Part shown: in pieces, positions 22,446 through 31,355 of the stretch
Position numbering within the stretch: the stretch's first letter is position 1
Layout of the letters: each line of letters starts with the position of its first letter
NCBI RefSeq assembly: GCF_013141865.1
Contig: NZ_RCST01000001.1
Coordinates: 1,922,001 to 1,986,000 of the forward strand
From: Methylomonas sp. ZR1
GTDB taxonomy: Bacteria; Pseudomonadota; Gammaproteobacteria; Methylococcales; Methylomonadaceae
Length of the DNA stretch: 64,000 nucleotides
Reading direction: 5' to 3'
The notes under the pieces: generated by a model
The model's database searches: none
What the model saw: only the letters and a program-made list of their open reading frames with translations
Told to the model about the DNA's origin: nothing
Translations under genes and position numbers: made by a program

Positions 22446-22946
22446 TCATCGCCACGATGCGGCGTTTAGCGCTGAGCTTGGCAATTGCATGGGCACAAAT
22501 GCCACGCCTTTGTCCTCTATCTTAGGCCCCAGCGGCTGAAATCCCAGCCGAGCATAAAACGGCACTGAGGGTAGCGAGGCATTCACTGTGAAGATTTCCG
22601 ACTGGCTTGCCGCCAATGATAACTCGATGGCTCGCAAGGCCAACGCCGTGCCGATGCCTTGGTATTGACAGGCAGGCGCCACAAACAGATGAAACAGATG
22701 CCGGGCGTTGCGGACGGCAACGACGCCGGCCAGCTTACCGTTTAGCAAACCGACGAGATAAAGGAAATTAGCGTCAGCGATGTAGCTGCCAATCGCTTGC
22801 GGGCTGATACTCGAATAAAACAACTCGGCACCGTCGCCAGTTGGGGAAATCGTACAACGGTTGGCAACGCTGCCAATCAGTTGGCTGACGCACTCGGCAT
22901 CGGTCGCTACAGCGGGACGAATGATCAACGGCGAGTTTGTCGTCAT
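22446..22946 (-). CDS. GNAT-family N-acetyltransferase
   Basis: A 166-residue single-domain GNAT protein. Motif A is clear: HLFVAPACQYQGIGTALALRAIEL has the acetyl-CoA pyrophosphate loop QxxGxA/G (QYQGIGT). Motif B follows (FTVNASLPSVPFYARLGFQPLG). The substrate is not predictable from sequence. Its start overlaps the stop of the upstream fusion gene by four bases (ATGA type), so the two are translationally coupled. It converges on the RND adaptor gene, with 51 bases between. Confidence 0.85.
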   Translation of the reverse strand: MTTNSPLIIRPAVATDAECVSQLIGSVANRCTISPTGDGAELFYSSISPQAIGSYIADANFLYLVGLLNGKLAGVVAVRNARHLFHLFVAPACQYQGIGTALALRAIELSLAASQSEIFTVNASLPSVPFYARLGFQPLGPKIEDKGVAFVPMQLPSSALNAASWR

Positions 22947-24052
22947 GGTTCAGTAACGGCAAGGTCCGGCAAGTTGTGATAAACCTGCTCGACGGTTTGG
23001 TATTCGGTTAAGGCTTTGACGACGGCCGGTATGGGTTCCGCATGGATGCCGGGCAAGTCTTGTTCCAAGGGATTCACAATCGAAAACGCCAATTTCTCCA
23101 GCGGCGGGCAAAAGTCCGCCTCCACACCGGGCTTATTGCCGCGCGCATCAATACGGTACCAACCGTGTTGCGGCAGGTAAACCGCATTCAAACCATGCAG
23201 ACAATAAGGAGGCTGGTCGCCGTCTAGCGTCAAGCGCTGGTAACACAGACCGGCGGGAATGCCGTTGGCGCGCAACAGTGCCGCCAATAAATGGCTTTTG
23301 GCGTAGCAGTAGCCGGTGCCGTGGATTAACACCTCGGATGCTTTACAGGTCACTGGGTTCAGCCGGTAGTCCCAACTATGCTTAATTTCGTCGCGCACGA
23401 ATTCGAAACAGCGTTTGGCGATTTCTTCCTCATCGGCGCAGCCCTCCGCCAACTTGGCGGCTTGGGCGACGATGGCCGGATGTTGGCTATCGATATAAAG
23501 ACTGCTGCTGAGGTAAGGCTTCATGTCCGGCAAGCGCTTTACCGCGCGTTGGATTTTGGTTAACACGCCGGTCAGTAATGAAACGATTTCCGGCACGGCC
23601 AACAGCTCCGCTTCGCCGATATTCGCGCTCGGCAGCGGCAAGGTGATCGAGGCAGCTTCTATCAGCGTGGCTGACATAGTAAGCAAGGTTTCTTTGAGCG
23701 CGGCATCGGCATGATGGGCGCGCGGCGTGGCATTCAATACCGCCACCGGCTTGTCGGCAAAGCCGTCGAAGGCCACCAACCAATCCAGCGTATTTTTGAT
23801 GGTGCCGGTAACGCCATGCGCATATTCCGGGCTGGCGATTAGCAAGGCATCCGCCGAGGCCACTTCGTCGCGCAATTGCAGTGCGGCGGCCGGCGGCGCG
23901 TTTTCCAAATCCGGATTGTATAAAGGCAAGTCGCCAAGCCCGGAAAACAAATAGACTTCGACAGAGGCCGGCGCCAAATGCCTCACAGTGCGCAGCACGG
24001 CGGAATTGATGGACACAGCTCGTAAGCTGCCGGATAAAGCCAGTATTTTCAT
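22943..24052 (-). CDS. NADPH-dependent FMN reductase fused to a transglutaminase-like domain
   Basis: A 369-residue protein with two complete domains in one frame. Residues 1 to about 172 are an NADPH-dependent FMN reductase/flavodoxin-like fold: MKILALSGSLRAVSINSAVL binds the flavin phosphate and SPEYAHGVTGTIKNTLDWL is the family signature. Residues about 177-369 are a transglutaminase-like cysteine-peptidase fold with the triad Cys249 (GTGYCYAKS), His286 (YCLHGLNAVYL) and Asp302 (WYRIDARGNK). The second domain begins with an internal Met177 (DMKPYLSSSLYID), where free-standing homologues would start, so this looks like a fusion of two once-adjacent genes. It is coupled by a 4-bp overlap to the GNAT gene. 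I cannot name a substrate; the domain calls are firm. Confidence 0.85.
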   Translation of the reverse strand: MKILALSGSLRAVSINSAVLRTVRHLAPASVEVYLFSGLGDLPLYNPDLENAPPAAALQLRDEVASADALLIASPEYAHGVTGTIKNTLDWLVAFDGFADKPVAVLNATPRAHHADAALKETLLTMSATLIEAASITLPLPSANIGEAELLAVPEIVSLLTGVLTKIQRAVKRLPDMKPYLSSSLYIDSQHPAIVAQAAKLAEGCADEEEIAKRCFEFVRDEIKHSWDYRLNPVTCKASEVLIHGTGYCYAKSHLLAALLRANGIPAGLCYQRLTLDGDQPPYCLHGLNAVYLPQHGWYRIDARGNKPGVEADFCPPLEKLAFSIVNPLEQDLPGIHAEPIPAVVKALTEYQTVEQVYHNLPDLAVTEP

Positions 24053-24328
24053 GGCAAAGCGAGATGTGGAATGTCAGGGAAAAGTAATGGCAAGCAATAA
24101 TAGACCGCTTGGCCCAGCTTGATAATGACGTTGATTTTCGCATGCCATAAAGGGGCGGGGCCATTTCTAAAAATCATCGACCTGCTTGGATTACTTGCAA
24201 GCTTAGCCAAATCCAAACCGTTATAAAGCAAAACCCAAGCATGCCCGGAATACTATTGGTTTATCGGAAAACAGCCTCGATGCATTTCGGCGTTTGCTTC
24301 CGCTCCAGGACTTAAAAAGTGAGATCCG
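24053..24328. other. Intergenic spacer, nothing recognised
   Basis: These 276 bases between the EamA and fusion genes show no supported gene, strong hairpin or repeat. They probably hold the promoter of the fusion gene and the 3' end of the EamA transcript. Confidence 0.4.
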
Positions 24329-25249
24329 TCATTTGCTCGCTCCTCGCCCCGCTGCACGCTTTGTACGTGAGCCGCGCGCGCTGTTCATGAATACGATAGC
24401 CCCGATGATGATCGCCGCCCCACTCAGGACGCGCGGCGTGAGCGGTTCTTGCGCGAACCAGTTGCCTAAAAACACTGCCACCAGCGGATTGACGTAGGCG
24501 TAGGTCGCTACCAGCGGAATCGGCGCGTTTTGCAGCAACCAGGCGTAGGAGGCGAAACCGATCATCGAGCCAAACACTATCAGATACGCCAAGGCCAGCC
24601 AGGAGTTAACCGATACCTGAGCCAGGTTGAAAACACCCCATTGTTCGCTTAGCGCACTGACCAGCAACAAGGCAAAGCCGCCGGTCAGCATTTCCGCGCC
24701 GGTTGTCATCAATGCCGTCTTCGGCAAATCCGCAGTTTTGCTGTAGATTGAACCTAAGGCCCAAAGCAAACTGGCGAGCAATAGCGCCGCCACACCGGGC
24801 AGATTTACCGGGATACCGTCTGAAAACGCCGTAGGACCGACCAGCAAGTAAATCCCCATGAAGCCGATGACCAAGCCAACCAGTACACGCAGCGTTGGTC
24901 TGTTGCCGTTAGGCCGGAGTGCGTCGGCCATTACCAGAAACATCGGCACCGCGCCGATGATCAGCGCGGCGACGCCGGATGGGACGGTTTGTTCTGCCCA
25001 ACAAACCAAGCCGTTGCCGCCGAGCAATAACAAAATACCGACAACAGCAGCCGAACGCCACTGCCGAAAAGTCGGTGCGGCATCGCCGGCCAGACGCCGC
25101 CAGGCCAGCAAAATGAAGCCGGAAACCAAAAAACGCAATCCGGCCGACAAAAATGGCGGCAATGTTTCGACGACAAAGCGGATCATCAAATAAGTTGATC
25201 CCCACACCAGATAAACGGCCAACAACGCGGCCCAGACCTTAGCTTTCAT
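24329..25249 (-). CDS. EamA/DMT-superfamily transporter (YedA-like)
   Basis: A 306-residue inner-membrane protein with ten predicted helices made of two EamA repeats. It opens with LLAVYLVWGSTYLMIRF, the usual start of the first repeat, continues with SAGLRFLVSGFILLAWR and GNGLVCWAEQTVPSGVAALI, and the second repeat ends with YAYVNPLVAVFLGNWFAQEPLTPRVLSGAAIIIGAI. This family exports small metabolites, often amino acids. An Lrp/AsnC regulator is the next gene upstream on the same strand, 323 bases away, which would fit amino-acid-responsive control, but there is no direct evidence. Confidence 0.88.
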   Translation of the reverse strand: MKAKVWAALLAVYLVWGSTYLMIRFVVETLPPFLSAGLRFLVSGFILLAWRRLAGDAAPTFRQWRSAAVVGILLLLGGNGLVCWAEQTVPSGVAALIIGAVPMFLVMADALRPNGNRPTLRVLVGLVIGFMGIYLLVGPTAFSDGIPVNLPGVAALLLASLLWALGSIYSKTADLPKTALMTTGAEMLTGGFALLLVSALSEQWGVFNLAQVSVNSWLALAYLIVFGSMIGFASYAWLLQNAPIPLVATYAYVNPLVAVFLGNWFAQEPLTPRVLSGAAIIIGAIVFMNSARGSRTKRAAGRGASK

Positions 25250-25572
25250 TCTTAAAACGCCTGGCTATTACCATTCGCCCTGGAGTTGTCGAAGGACGCG
25301 CCAAATAGGGCTTCGACAGGCTCAGCCCGAACGGTGTACCCATATTAAATACGGCCGGATTCATAATTTCGGCTGCTACTTGCGCCCCTGCCACCCGCGG
25401 GCGTAACGGCCAGGGCGAATACTTTTTGTTGCCGCTGATTGAGGTTTGTACCATGCGAAAGCCTAACGGTAGGAAAATTGCTCGAAAGTTATCGAAGTGT
25501 AGACGGCTGGTCCGCTGTCAGTCGCCGTGTTTAGGCGCAGTTTATACGAAGCGGCCTACCCGTTCTGAATAG
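25250..25572. other. Intergenic stretch with a REP-type repeat
   Basis: No gene is supported between the EamA and Lrp-type genes. The only clear structure is the REP-type repeat at about 25274-25335. Confidence 0.5.
25274..25335. repeat. REP-type dispersed repeat
   Basis: Two inverted copies of a GTTGTCGAAGG/CTTCGACAGG-like core face each other, and the right part reads CTTCGACAGGCTCAGCCCG, the common core of intergenic REP repeats. Translated, it gives the typical PFGLSLSKP peptide. It resembles the elements near 5.3 kb and 63.2 kb. Confidence 0.6.
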
Positions 25573-26064
25573 TCAAAGCCCTTCCTCAACCGAAAACCCC
25601 GTCTTATCCACCACCCGCCGCAACACAAAGCTGGTATGTACCCCGCTGACACCGGCAATGCCGGTGATGCGCTTCAGCAGTAACTCCTGGTAGGCGTCCA
25701 AGTCTTTGACCACTACCTTGAGCTGGTAGTCGGCGGTTTGGCCGGTGATCAGCAGGCATTCCAGGACTTCCGGAATGCCGGCGACCGCTGCTTCGAAGGT
25801 GCTGAAACGTTCCGGCGTGTGTTGGTCCATCGAGATGTGAATCAAGGCCATCAGCGTCAAACCCAAGGCTTTGGCATCCAGCAGCGCCCGGTAGCCGACG
25901 ATCAGGCCACCCTCCTCCAAGGCCCGTACCCGCCGCAAGCACGGCGACGGCGACAGGCCGATGCGGTCGGCCAGTTCCTGATTGCTGATGCGGCCATCGG
26001 TTTGCAGGATGTTCAAGATTTGCTTGTCGTATCTATCCAGTTCCATAAAATGCCCGCTATTCAT
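25573..26064 (-). CDS. Lrp/AsnC-family transcriptional regulator
   Basis: A 163-residue regulator. The N-terminal winged helix-turn-helix is MELDRYDKQILNILQTDGRISNQELADRIGLSPSPCLRRVRALEEGG, and the C-terminal RAM/AsnC ligand-binding domain spans about 75-155 (ALIHISMDQHTPERFSTFEAAVAGIPEVLECLLITGQTADYQLKVVVKDLDAYQELL). Such proteins form octamers that respond to amino acids. A second in-frame ATG at codon 7 could be the true start, since the family usually begins MxLDxxDxxIL. It is divergent from leuA, 142 bases apart, so control of leucine synthesis, of itself or of the nearby exporter is plausible. Confidence 0.9.
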   Translation of the reverse strand: MNSGHFMELDRYDKQILNILQTDGRISNQELADRIGLSPSPCLRRVRALEEGGLIVGYRALLDAKALGLTLMALIHISMDQHTPERFSTFEAAVAGIPEVLECLLITGQTADYQLKVVVKDLDAYQELLLKRITGIAGVSGVHTSFVLRRVVDKTGFSVEEGL

Positions 26065-26206
26065 TTAACAAAACAATAAAATAAAACATTATCGATATAC
26101 ACAGCAATATTCTATCAATATTCAGCCTTTTACATCGCATAAACGCAATCGAGTGGCGGAAGATTTAGCTTATCCTATCGGCTACCGTTTTGAGGAGTTA
26201 AAAGCC

Positions 26207-27928
26207 ATGTTGACCGACCCTTCCCACAAATACCGCCCTTTCCCGCCACCGGCATTGGCTGACCGCCAATGGCCCAACCGCACGATCAGCCAAGCGCCGA
26301 TCTGGATGAGCACCGACTTGCGCGACGGCAACCAAGCCTTGTTCGAGCCAATGAACGCCGAACGCAAGCTGCGCCTGTTCCGGACCTTGTGCGGCATCGG
26401 TTTCAAGGAAATCGAAGTGGCGTTTCCGTCGGCCTCGCATACCGATTTTGATTTCGTGCGCCGCTTGATAAACGAAGCGTTGATCCCCGACGACGTCACC
26501 ATCGAAGTGCTCAGCCACGCCCGCGAACCGTTATTGCGCCGGACCGTAGAAGCCTTGCAGGGCGCGCGCTCGGTCATCGTCCATATCGTCAACGCCACCT
26601 CCCAAGCGTTTCGTGAACTGGTGTTGGGCATGAGCCGGGCCGAGGTATTGGCCATGGCCGTCGATGCGGTGCGATTGGTCAAGCAATTGACCGCCGACCG
26701 GCCGCAAACCCAGTGGCGCTTGCAATACAGCCTGGAAACCTTCACCGCCACCGAGCCGTATTTCGCCGTCGAGTTTTGCGATGCGGTCAGCGCCGCCTGG
26801 GGCGCGACGCCGGACAACAAGATCATTCTGAATTTACCGTCGTCGGTGGAAACGGCGACGCCGAACGTCTACGCCGACCAGATCGAATGGATGCACCGCC
26901 ATATCGCCCGCCGCGACAGCGTCATCCTCAGCGTGCATCCGCACAACGACCGCGGCACCGCGGTAGCCGCCGCCGAACTGGCGTTGATGGCCGGCGCCGA
27001 GCGCGTCGAGGGTTGTTTGTTCGGCAATGGCGAACGCACCGGCAACGTGGATTTGGTGACACTGGCCTTGAATCTGTACACCCAGGGCGTGGCGCCGGGC
27101 CTGGATTTTTCAGACATCGACAAGGTGGTGGGCGATTTCGAGGCTTGCACCGGCTTGAGCGTGCCGCCGCGCCAACCCTATGCCGGCGAGTTGGTGTTCA
27201 CCGCATTTTCCGGCTCGCACCAGGACGCCATCAAGAAAGGCTTTGCCGCCCTGCAGCCCGGTAGCACCTGGAACGTGCCGTATCTGCCGTTCGATCCGGC
27301 CGACGTCGGCCGCGGTTACGACGCGGTGATCCGCATCAACAGCCAATCCGGCAAGGGCGGCATCGCCCATTTGCTGGAAAGCCATTACGGCGTGGTGCTG
27401 CCGCGCCGTTTGCAGATCGAATTTTCGCGGGAGGTCCAACAGCACGCCGACCGCCACGGCGGCGAAATCGGCGCGGAAGCGTTGTGGAATTTATTTGCCC
27501 GGAGCTATCTGGATGCAGCAAAGCCTTTGCGTTACCGGGGCCATCAATTGTTCGAGCACGCGCAAGGCCAAGGCATACAACTGCAAATCGAATCGGACGG
27601 CGAACCGCACACATTAACCGGCGTCGGTAACGGCCCGATAGCTGCCGCGGTCCAGGCCTTAAATTCGCTCGGCGGCGCAGTGTCGGTACGCAGTTACGAG
27701 GAACGCTCGGTCGGCAGCGGCGGCGATGCCCAAGCCTGCGCCTTTGTCGAACTGGCAACAGCGAACGGGACTACGACTTATGGCGTCGGCATGGACGCCA
27801 ACATCGTCAGCGCATCAATCAAGGCGCTGATCAGCGGCTGCAATCGCTTGGCCGACGATATGGGCTTATGCAATTTAACAAAATTGAACACGTCCCCAGC
27901 GACGATACCCGCAAACGCCACATCCTAA
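26207..27928 (+). CDS. leuA: 2-isopropylmalate synthase, long (type 2) form
   Basis: A 573-residue enzyme for the first committed step of leucine synthesis (2-oxoisovalerate plus acetyl-CoA). I take ATG 26207, which has GAGGAG nine bases upstream and gives the family start MLTDPSHKYRPFPPP; an in-frame GTG at 26153 is less likely. The HMGL-like barrel shows STDLRDGNQAL, the metal motif HPHNDRGTA and GNGERTGNVDLVTLALNLY. The C-terminal third is the leucine-binding allosteric domain (GVGNGPIAAAVQALNSLGGAVSVRSYEE). Length and motifs fit the actinobacterial-type LeuA rather than the about 520-residue enterobacterial form. It is divergent from an Lrp-type regulator and stands alone, without leuBCD. 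Confidence 0.93.
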   Translation: MLTDPSHKYRPFPPPALADRQWPNRTISQAPIWMSTDLRDGNQALFEPMNAERKLRLFRTLCGIGFKEIEVAFPSASHTDFDFVRRLINEALIPDDVTIEVLSHAREPLLRRTVEALQGARSVIVHIVNATSQAFRELVLGMSRAEVLAMAVDAVRLVKQLTADRPQTQWRLQYSLETFTATEPYFAVEFCDAVSAAWGATPDNKIILNLPSSVETATPNVYADQIEWMHRHIARRDSVILSVHPHNDRGTAVAAAELALMAGAERVEGCLFGNGERTGNVDLVTLALNLYTQGVAPGLDFSDIDKVVGDFEACTGLSVPPRQPYAGELVFTAFSGSHQDAIKKGFAALQPGSTWNVPYLPFDPADVGRGYDAVIRINSQSGKGGIAHLLESHYGVVLPRRLQIEFSREVQQHADRHGGEIGAEALWNLFARSYLDAAKPLRYRGHQLFEHAQGQGIQLQIESDGEPHTLTGVGNGPIAAAVQALNSLGGAVSVRSYEERSVGSGGDAQACAFVELATANGTTTYGVGMDANIVSASIKALISGCNRLADDMGLCNLTKLNTSPATIPANATS

Positions 27929-28656
27929 ACTGTCGTTCCAGGTCGTCAAAGCCAATTTCCTCGCGTTAGCTGCTAATCGGCGCAACCGATTACTAAACGG
28001 CCGGTATCGAAGCGCGGCGCACTATGACGCTCCGCCCCGTAAAATATCGGAGATTTATGACGAGCCGGAATGAATTAATTTGGGCGGACAGGGATTGGGG
28101 ACTGTTTTAAAAACCCAACATCGTTAGCTGTCGAACAGCTGCTTAACGTCAATTAGTCGGTTTCAAGTCGCGCTGCCTTTGCCATTAGCAGGCTGCGCGC
28201 AATAAGGTTACAGTTTCAGTTCAAGTAAAACCGCTAGTCATTCGACGACCATACGAGCCGCATGTATAGGTCATCCAGTTCCGCAATTATTGGCGATATT
28301 GAGGCATATCATCAGCGAGCATGGACAGTTACCGCATTCGCGATGGTATGAATGCATGCCTGAAATCGGGATATTGAAAAACCTTTTATATCGATTCGAT
28401 ATTGTTATAGAATTTTAGCGAATCCGTTGAAGTGTTTTCACCCCAAGGGGAACGTTTTTGCGGATCTCTGCCGATGACGGATGTAAATCCGTCATCTCGG
28501 CATCTTTCTCATGACGTTGTCAAAGAATTCCGAACACCAAACTTTCAGGGAATGCCTGACCAACGCCGAACCGAAAAACCGCATTGGACGTTTTTTATCT
28601 GACCATTTCGTTAATGGCATCGAGCAATTTTTACTTTATTCATCCGGGAGTTTTTG
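27929..28656. other. 728-base intergenic stretch with several hairpins
   Basis: No gene or RNA family is recognised. It contains TAATCGG/CCGATTA (27974-27992), which may end the leuA transcript, a 15-bp palindrome AGCTGTCGAACAGCT (28126-28140), an ATATCGA-T-TCGATAT palindrome near 28396-28410 and a large hairpin at 28470-28501. The ribosome binding site CGGGAG of the next gene closes the stretch. A short non-coding RNA cannot be excluded. Confidence 0.4.
28470..28501. terminator. Strong hairpin upstream of DUF2024 gene
   Basis: GATGACGGAT and ATCCGTCATC form a perfect 10-bp stem with a GTAA loop, extended by GCC/GGC after a small bulge. ATCTTTCTC follows on the plus strand. It could terminate an upstream transcript or be a mobile palindrome. 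Confidence 0.45.
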
Positions 28657-28917
28657 ATGGAAATCCACGTTTACGATACCTATGTAAAAGCACACGACAA
28701 CCACGTCATGCACTTTGATGTATTTACCGCCAGCAAAGACAGTGAGCAAGCCATTCAGTATGCCAAACAATGGCTATCTTCAATCGGGGAAAGCGATGCG
28801 GTAGTCTCCAGCAAAGAATGTCGGTTTTGCCATACTCAACAAGCACCGGCTAATGTGATTGACACGATCAATCGCCAAGGTTACTTCATATACAAAATGG
28901 AAGGTTGTCCGGCTTGA
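28657..28917 (+). CDS. DUF2024 family protein
   Basis: An 86-residue protein that matches the DUF2024 pattern from end to end: MEIHVYDTYVKAHDNHVMHFDVFT, YAKQWLSSIGE, KECRFCHTQQAP and GYFIYKMEGC. The CRFCH cluster plus the terminal cysteine could bind zinc or iron. The start is ATG 28657, six bases after CGGGAG; an overlapping TTG three bases earlier is less likely. It stands alone, with long non-coding stretches on both sides. The family has no established function. Confidence 0.88.
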   Translation: MEIHVYDTYVKAHDNHVMHFDVFTASKDSEQAIQYAKQWLSSIGESDAVVSSKECRFCHTQQAPANVIDTINRQGYFIYKMEGCPA

Positions 28918-29372
28918 TAGCAATATTGCTATCAAGCCAAGGAATTCCAGGCCTTGCCTTGCAAGGCCTTAACGTAAGTAGGAGGAAACACCTGTTTTCC
29001 GAAAAGCGTCAGTAACGACCTCACCGGCATCCTCGTCAACAGTGACATGGCTACCAACATCGAAATTACACGCGCCGAAAGGGTGATCTGACCTCAGCTA
29101 ATCGGGTTGTCGTGCCATGCGGCCCCGGGAGAACGATGGCGTTCACCCAAACAAAACCAATCAGACTATCTCAAAACGATACGTCGGCCTTTTCCAGCAT
29201 CTCCAACCAATCCCTACCTACAAACACCAGAATTAAAATCTAACTAGCTTGAACGACAATAATCTATTGTAAAATAATCATTTTTGTATATCGCGTTAAT
29301 CGACAGTTTGTACGCACTAAGCCGAGTCTTATCATTATCCATGTCCCCGCTCCCCACTAGACAAGACTTTCA
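28918..29372. other. 455-base intergenic stretch before the TonB/c-di-GMP cluster
   Basis: No gene is supported. An 18-bp palindrome (GATAGCAATATTGCTATC) overlaps the DUF2024 stop, and AGGCCTTG/CAAGGCCT (28949-28969) forms a hairpin that may end that transcript. An AT-rich part near 29240-29310 holds the palindrome ACAATA-ATC-TATTGT (29256-29270) and is the likely promoter of the cluster that follows. Confidence 0.45.
28949..28969 (+). terminator. Possible terminator hairpin of DUF2024 gene
   Basis: AGGCCTTG (28949-28956) and CAAGGCCT (28962-28969) make a perfect 8-bp stem with a 5-nt loop, 32 bases after the stop codon. Only two T follow, so termination is uncertain. Confidence 0.4.
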
Positions 29373-31340
29373 ATGCGCGCGCTGATCGTCCTAGGTATGC
29401 TGTTGATACCTTTGGCTACCGCGCAAGCGGCCGGCAAGGCATCCGAAGATTTAACTGAACTGTCCATTGAGCAATTGCTGAATGTGGAAATCATCAGCGC
29501 TTCCAGGCTGGGTCAAAAAGCCAGTCAAGCCCCCAGCTCGGTTTCGATTTTAACGGCAAACGACATACGCACTTTTGGCTGGCGCACGCTGGCGGACGCG
29601 CTGAACAGCATGCGCGGTTTGTTCACCAGCAATGATCGCAACTATAGCTTTGTCGGCGTGCGCGGCTTTATTCAGTCCGGCGACTACAATTCCCGAGTGC
29701 TGTTCATGATCGACGGCCAGCGCATGAACGAAAACATCTTCGACTCCGGCAATATCGGCCAGGAATTCATGCTGGACATGGACTTGGTGGAACGTATCGA
29801 ATTTATTCCCGGTTCCGGCTCCACCATTTACGGCGCCAATGCGTTTTTGGGGCTGATTAACGTGGTCACCAAAAAAGGCAAAGCCTTGAACGGGGCGCAA
29901 ATAGCCGGTGAAGTAGGTAGTTTTGACACCTACAAAGGCCGCGTCAGCTACGGCAAGCAATTCGACAACGGCGCCGATGTGCTGGTGTCGGCATCGCATT
30001 TCGATACCCAGGGCATGGAAAATTTATATTTCCCGGCTTTCGATGATCCCAGCACCAACAACGGTATCGCGCATAACATGGATACCGAACGCGCGGACCG
30101 CTTGTTCGGGCGCATGCAATTCGAAGAATTCACCCTCAGCGGCGGTTTTGTTGATCGTTACAAGCGGGTGCCGACCGCGGCTTTCGGTGCCGTTTTCAAC
30201 GATCCCACCTCGCATACTTACGACAGACAATTTTTCACCAATCTGAAATATCAAAAAGCTCTGAGTGCGAAAACCTCGTTCATGGCTAAAGGATTTTATC
30301 AAGGCTACGATTACATGGCCGAGGACCCGTTTAATGACGCAGGTAATTACGTTTATCACGACCAAACCAGCGGCCGCTGGTGGGGCGGCGAAGCGCAACT
30401 CACGACTAGCGTATTCGACGGACATAGACTACTTTTCGGCTTGGAATATCAATACGACCAAACCCAGCGCCAATTCGGCTATGTTACCGACCCTTATCAG
30501 ATTTATCAGGATAGCGACCTCAGCGGCCACCGCGTCGAACTCTACGCTCAAGACGACATCCAGTTACTGGACAATCTGGTTTTCAGCGCCGGCCTGCGCC
30601 TAGATCAGACCCACATGCTCAAGCGCCTGCAACTCAATCCGCGTCTGGGCTTAATATGGAACCCTTTGGAGAATACCACCTTCAAGCTGCTGTACAGCTC
30701 GACATTTCGCGCCCCGCATGCCTGGAACCTGGATTACAACAACTACTATTACGGCGTCAGCCCCGAGCTTAGAGAAGAGCAAATCAGAAGCTACGAAGCG
30801 ATTGCCGAATGGCATTCCAATGCCGGGCTGAAACTGCTGGTTTCCTTGTTTTACAACGACATCACCGAGTTACTGAAAGCCAACCCCGATACGGCGCTGC
30901 TGGACAATGTTGGAAAATACCACGCCTACGGTGCGGAATGGGAAGCGGAAAAACGCTGGGACAGCGGCAGAATGTTCAAGGCATCTTACACCTACAGCTT
31001 GTTTACCAACGAAGCCAGACAAGGAGTGTGGGCTTACGGTTCGCCGCAAAATATTTTCAAATTACACTATGCTGAGCCTTTGTTCGACGATTTTGTCCGG
31101 CTCGGCATCGAAAATATTTACATCGGCGACCGCAAGACATTTCAGAGCGGCAAAGCCGATGCCTACAATCTGGTCAATCTGAATCTGAGCACGGATCGCT
31201 TGATGCGTGGCCTGGATGTATCCTTCGGGGTTTATAACCTGTTCGACAGCCATTATGAAATGCTGATCAACAGCGACCGCTTCGACCTGTTACAGATGAA
31301 CGGCAGGGAATTTCGTTTGAAACTACAGTTGACGTTTTAA
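29373..31340 (+). CDS. TonB-dependent receptor
   Basis: A 655-residue outer membrane receptor with a signal peptide (1-19, cleavage near AQA). The N-terminal sequence DLTELSIEQLLNVEIISASR is the hallmark of a colicin I/FepA-like receptor subgroup and includes the TonB-box region. The plug has SSVSILTANDIRTFGWRTLADALNSMRG and VERIEFIPGSGSTIYGANAFLGLINVVTKKG; the barrel ends REFRLKLQLTF with terminal Phe. It is the first gene of a plus-strand cluster: the second receptor starts 15 bases after its stop, and a YfiR protein, a hybrid kinase and two c-di-GMP proteins follow. The ligand is unknown; it may feed the signalling genes. Confidence 0.9.
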   Translation: MRALIVLGMLLIPLATAQAAGKASEDLTELSIEQLLNVEIISASRLGQKASQAPSSVSILTANDIRTFGWRTLADALNSMRGLFTSNDRNYSFVGVRGFIQSGDYNSRVLFMIDGQRMNENIFDSGNIGQEFMLDMDLVERIEFIPGSGSTIYGANAFLGLINVVTKKGKALNGAQIAGEVGSFDTYKGRVSYGKQFDNGADVLVSASHFDTQGMENLYFPAFDDPSTNNGIAHNMDTERADRLFGRMQFEEFTLSGGFVDRYKRVPTAAFGAVFNDPTSHTYDRQFFTNLKYQKALSAKTSFMAKGFYQGYDYMAEDPFNDAGNYVYHDQTSGRWWGGEAQLTTSVFDGHRLLFGLEYQYDQTQRQFGYVTDPYQIYQDSDLSGHRVELYAQDDIQLLDNLVFSAGLRLDQTHMLKRLQLNPRLGLIWNPLENTTFKLLYSSTFRAPHAWNLDYNNYYYGVSPELREEQIRSYEAIAEWHSNAGLKLLVSLFYNDITELLKANPDTALLDNVGKYHAYGAEWEAEKRWDSGRMFKASYTYSLFTNEARQGVWAYGSPQNIFKLHYAEPLFDDFVRLGIENIYIGDRKTFQSGKADAYNLVNLNLSTDRLMRGLDVSFGVYNLFDSHYEMLINSDRFDLLQMNGREFRLKLQLTF

Positions 31341-31355
31341 AAAAGGGCCGATCAT

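Noticed and set aside
26153..26206. GTG start extending leuA by 18 codons
   Set aside because: The ATG at 26207 has GAGGAG upstream and gives the usual family N-terminus.
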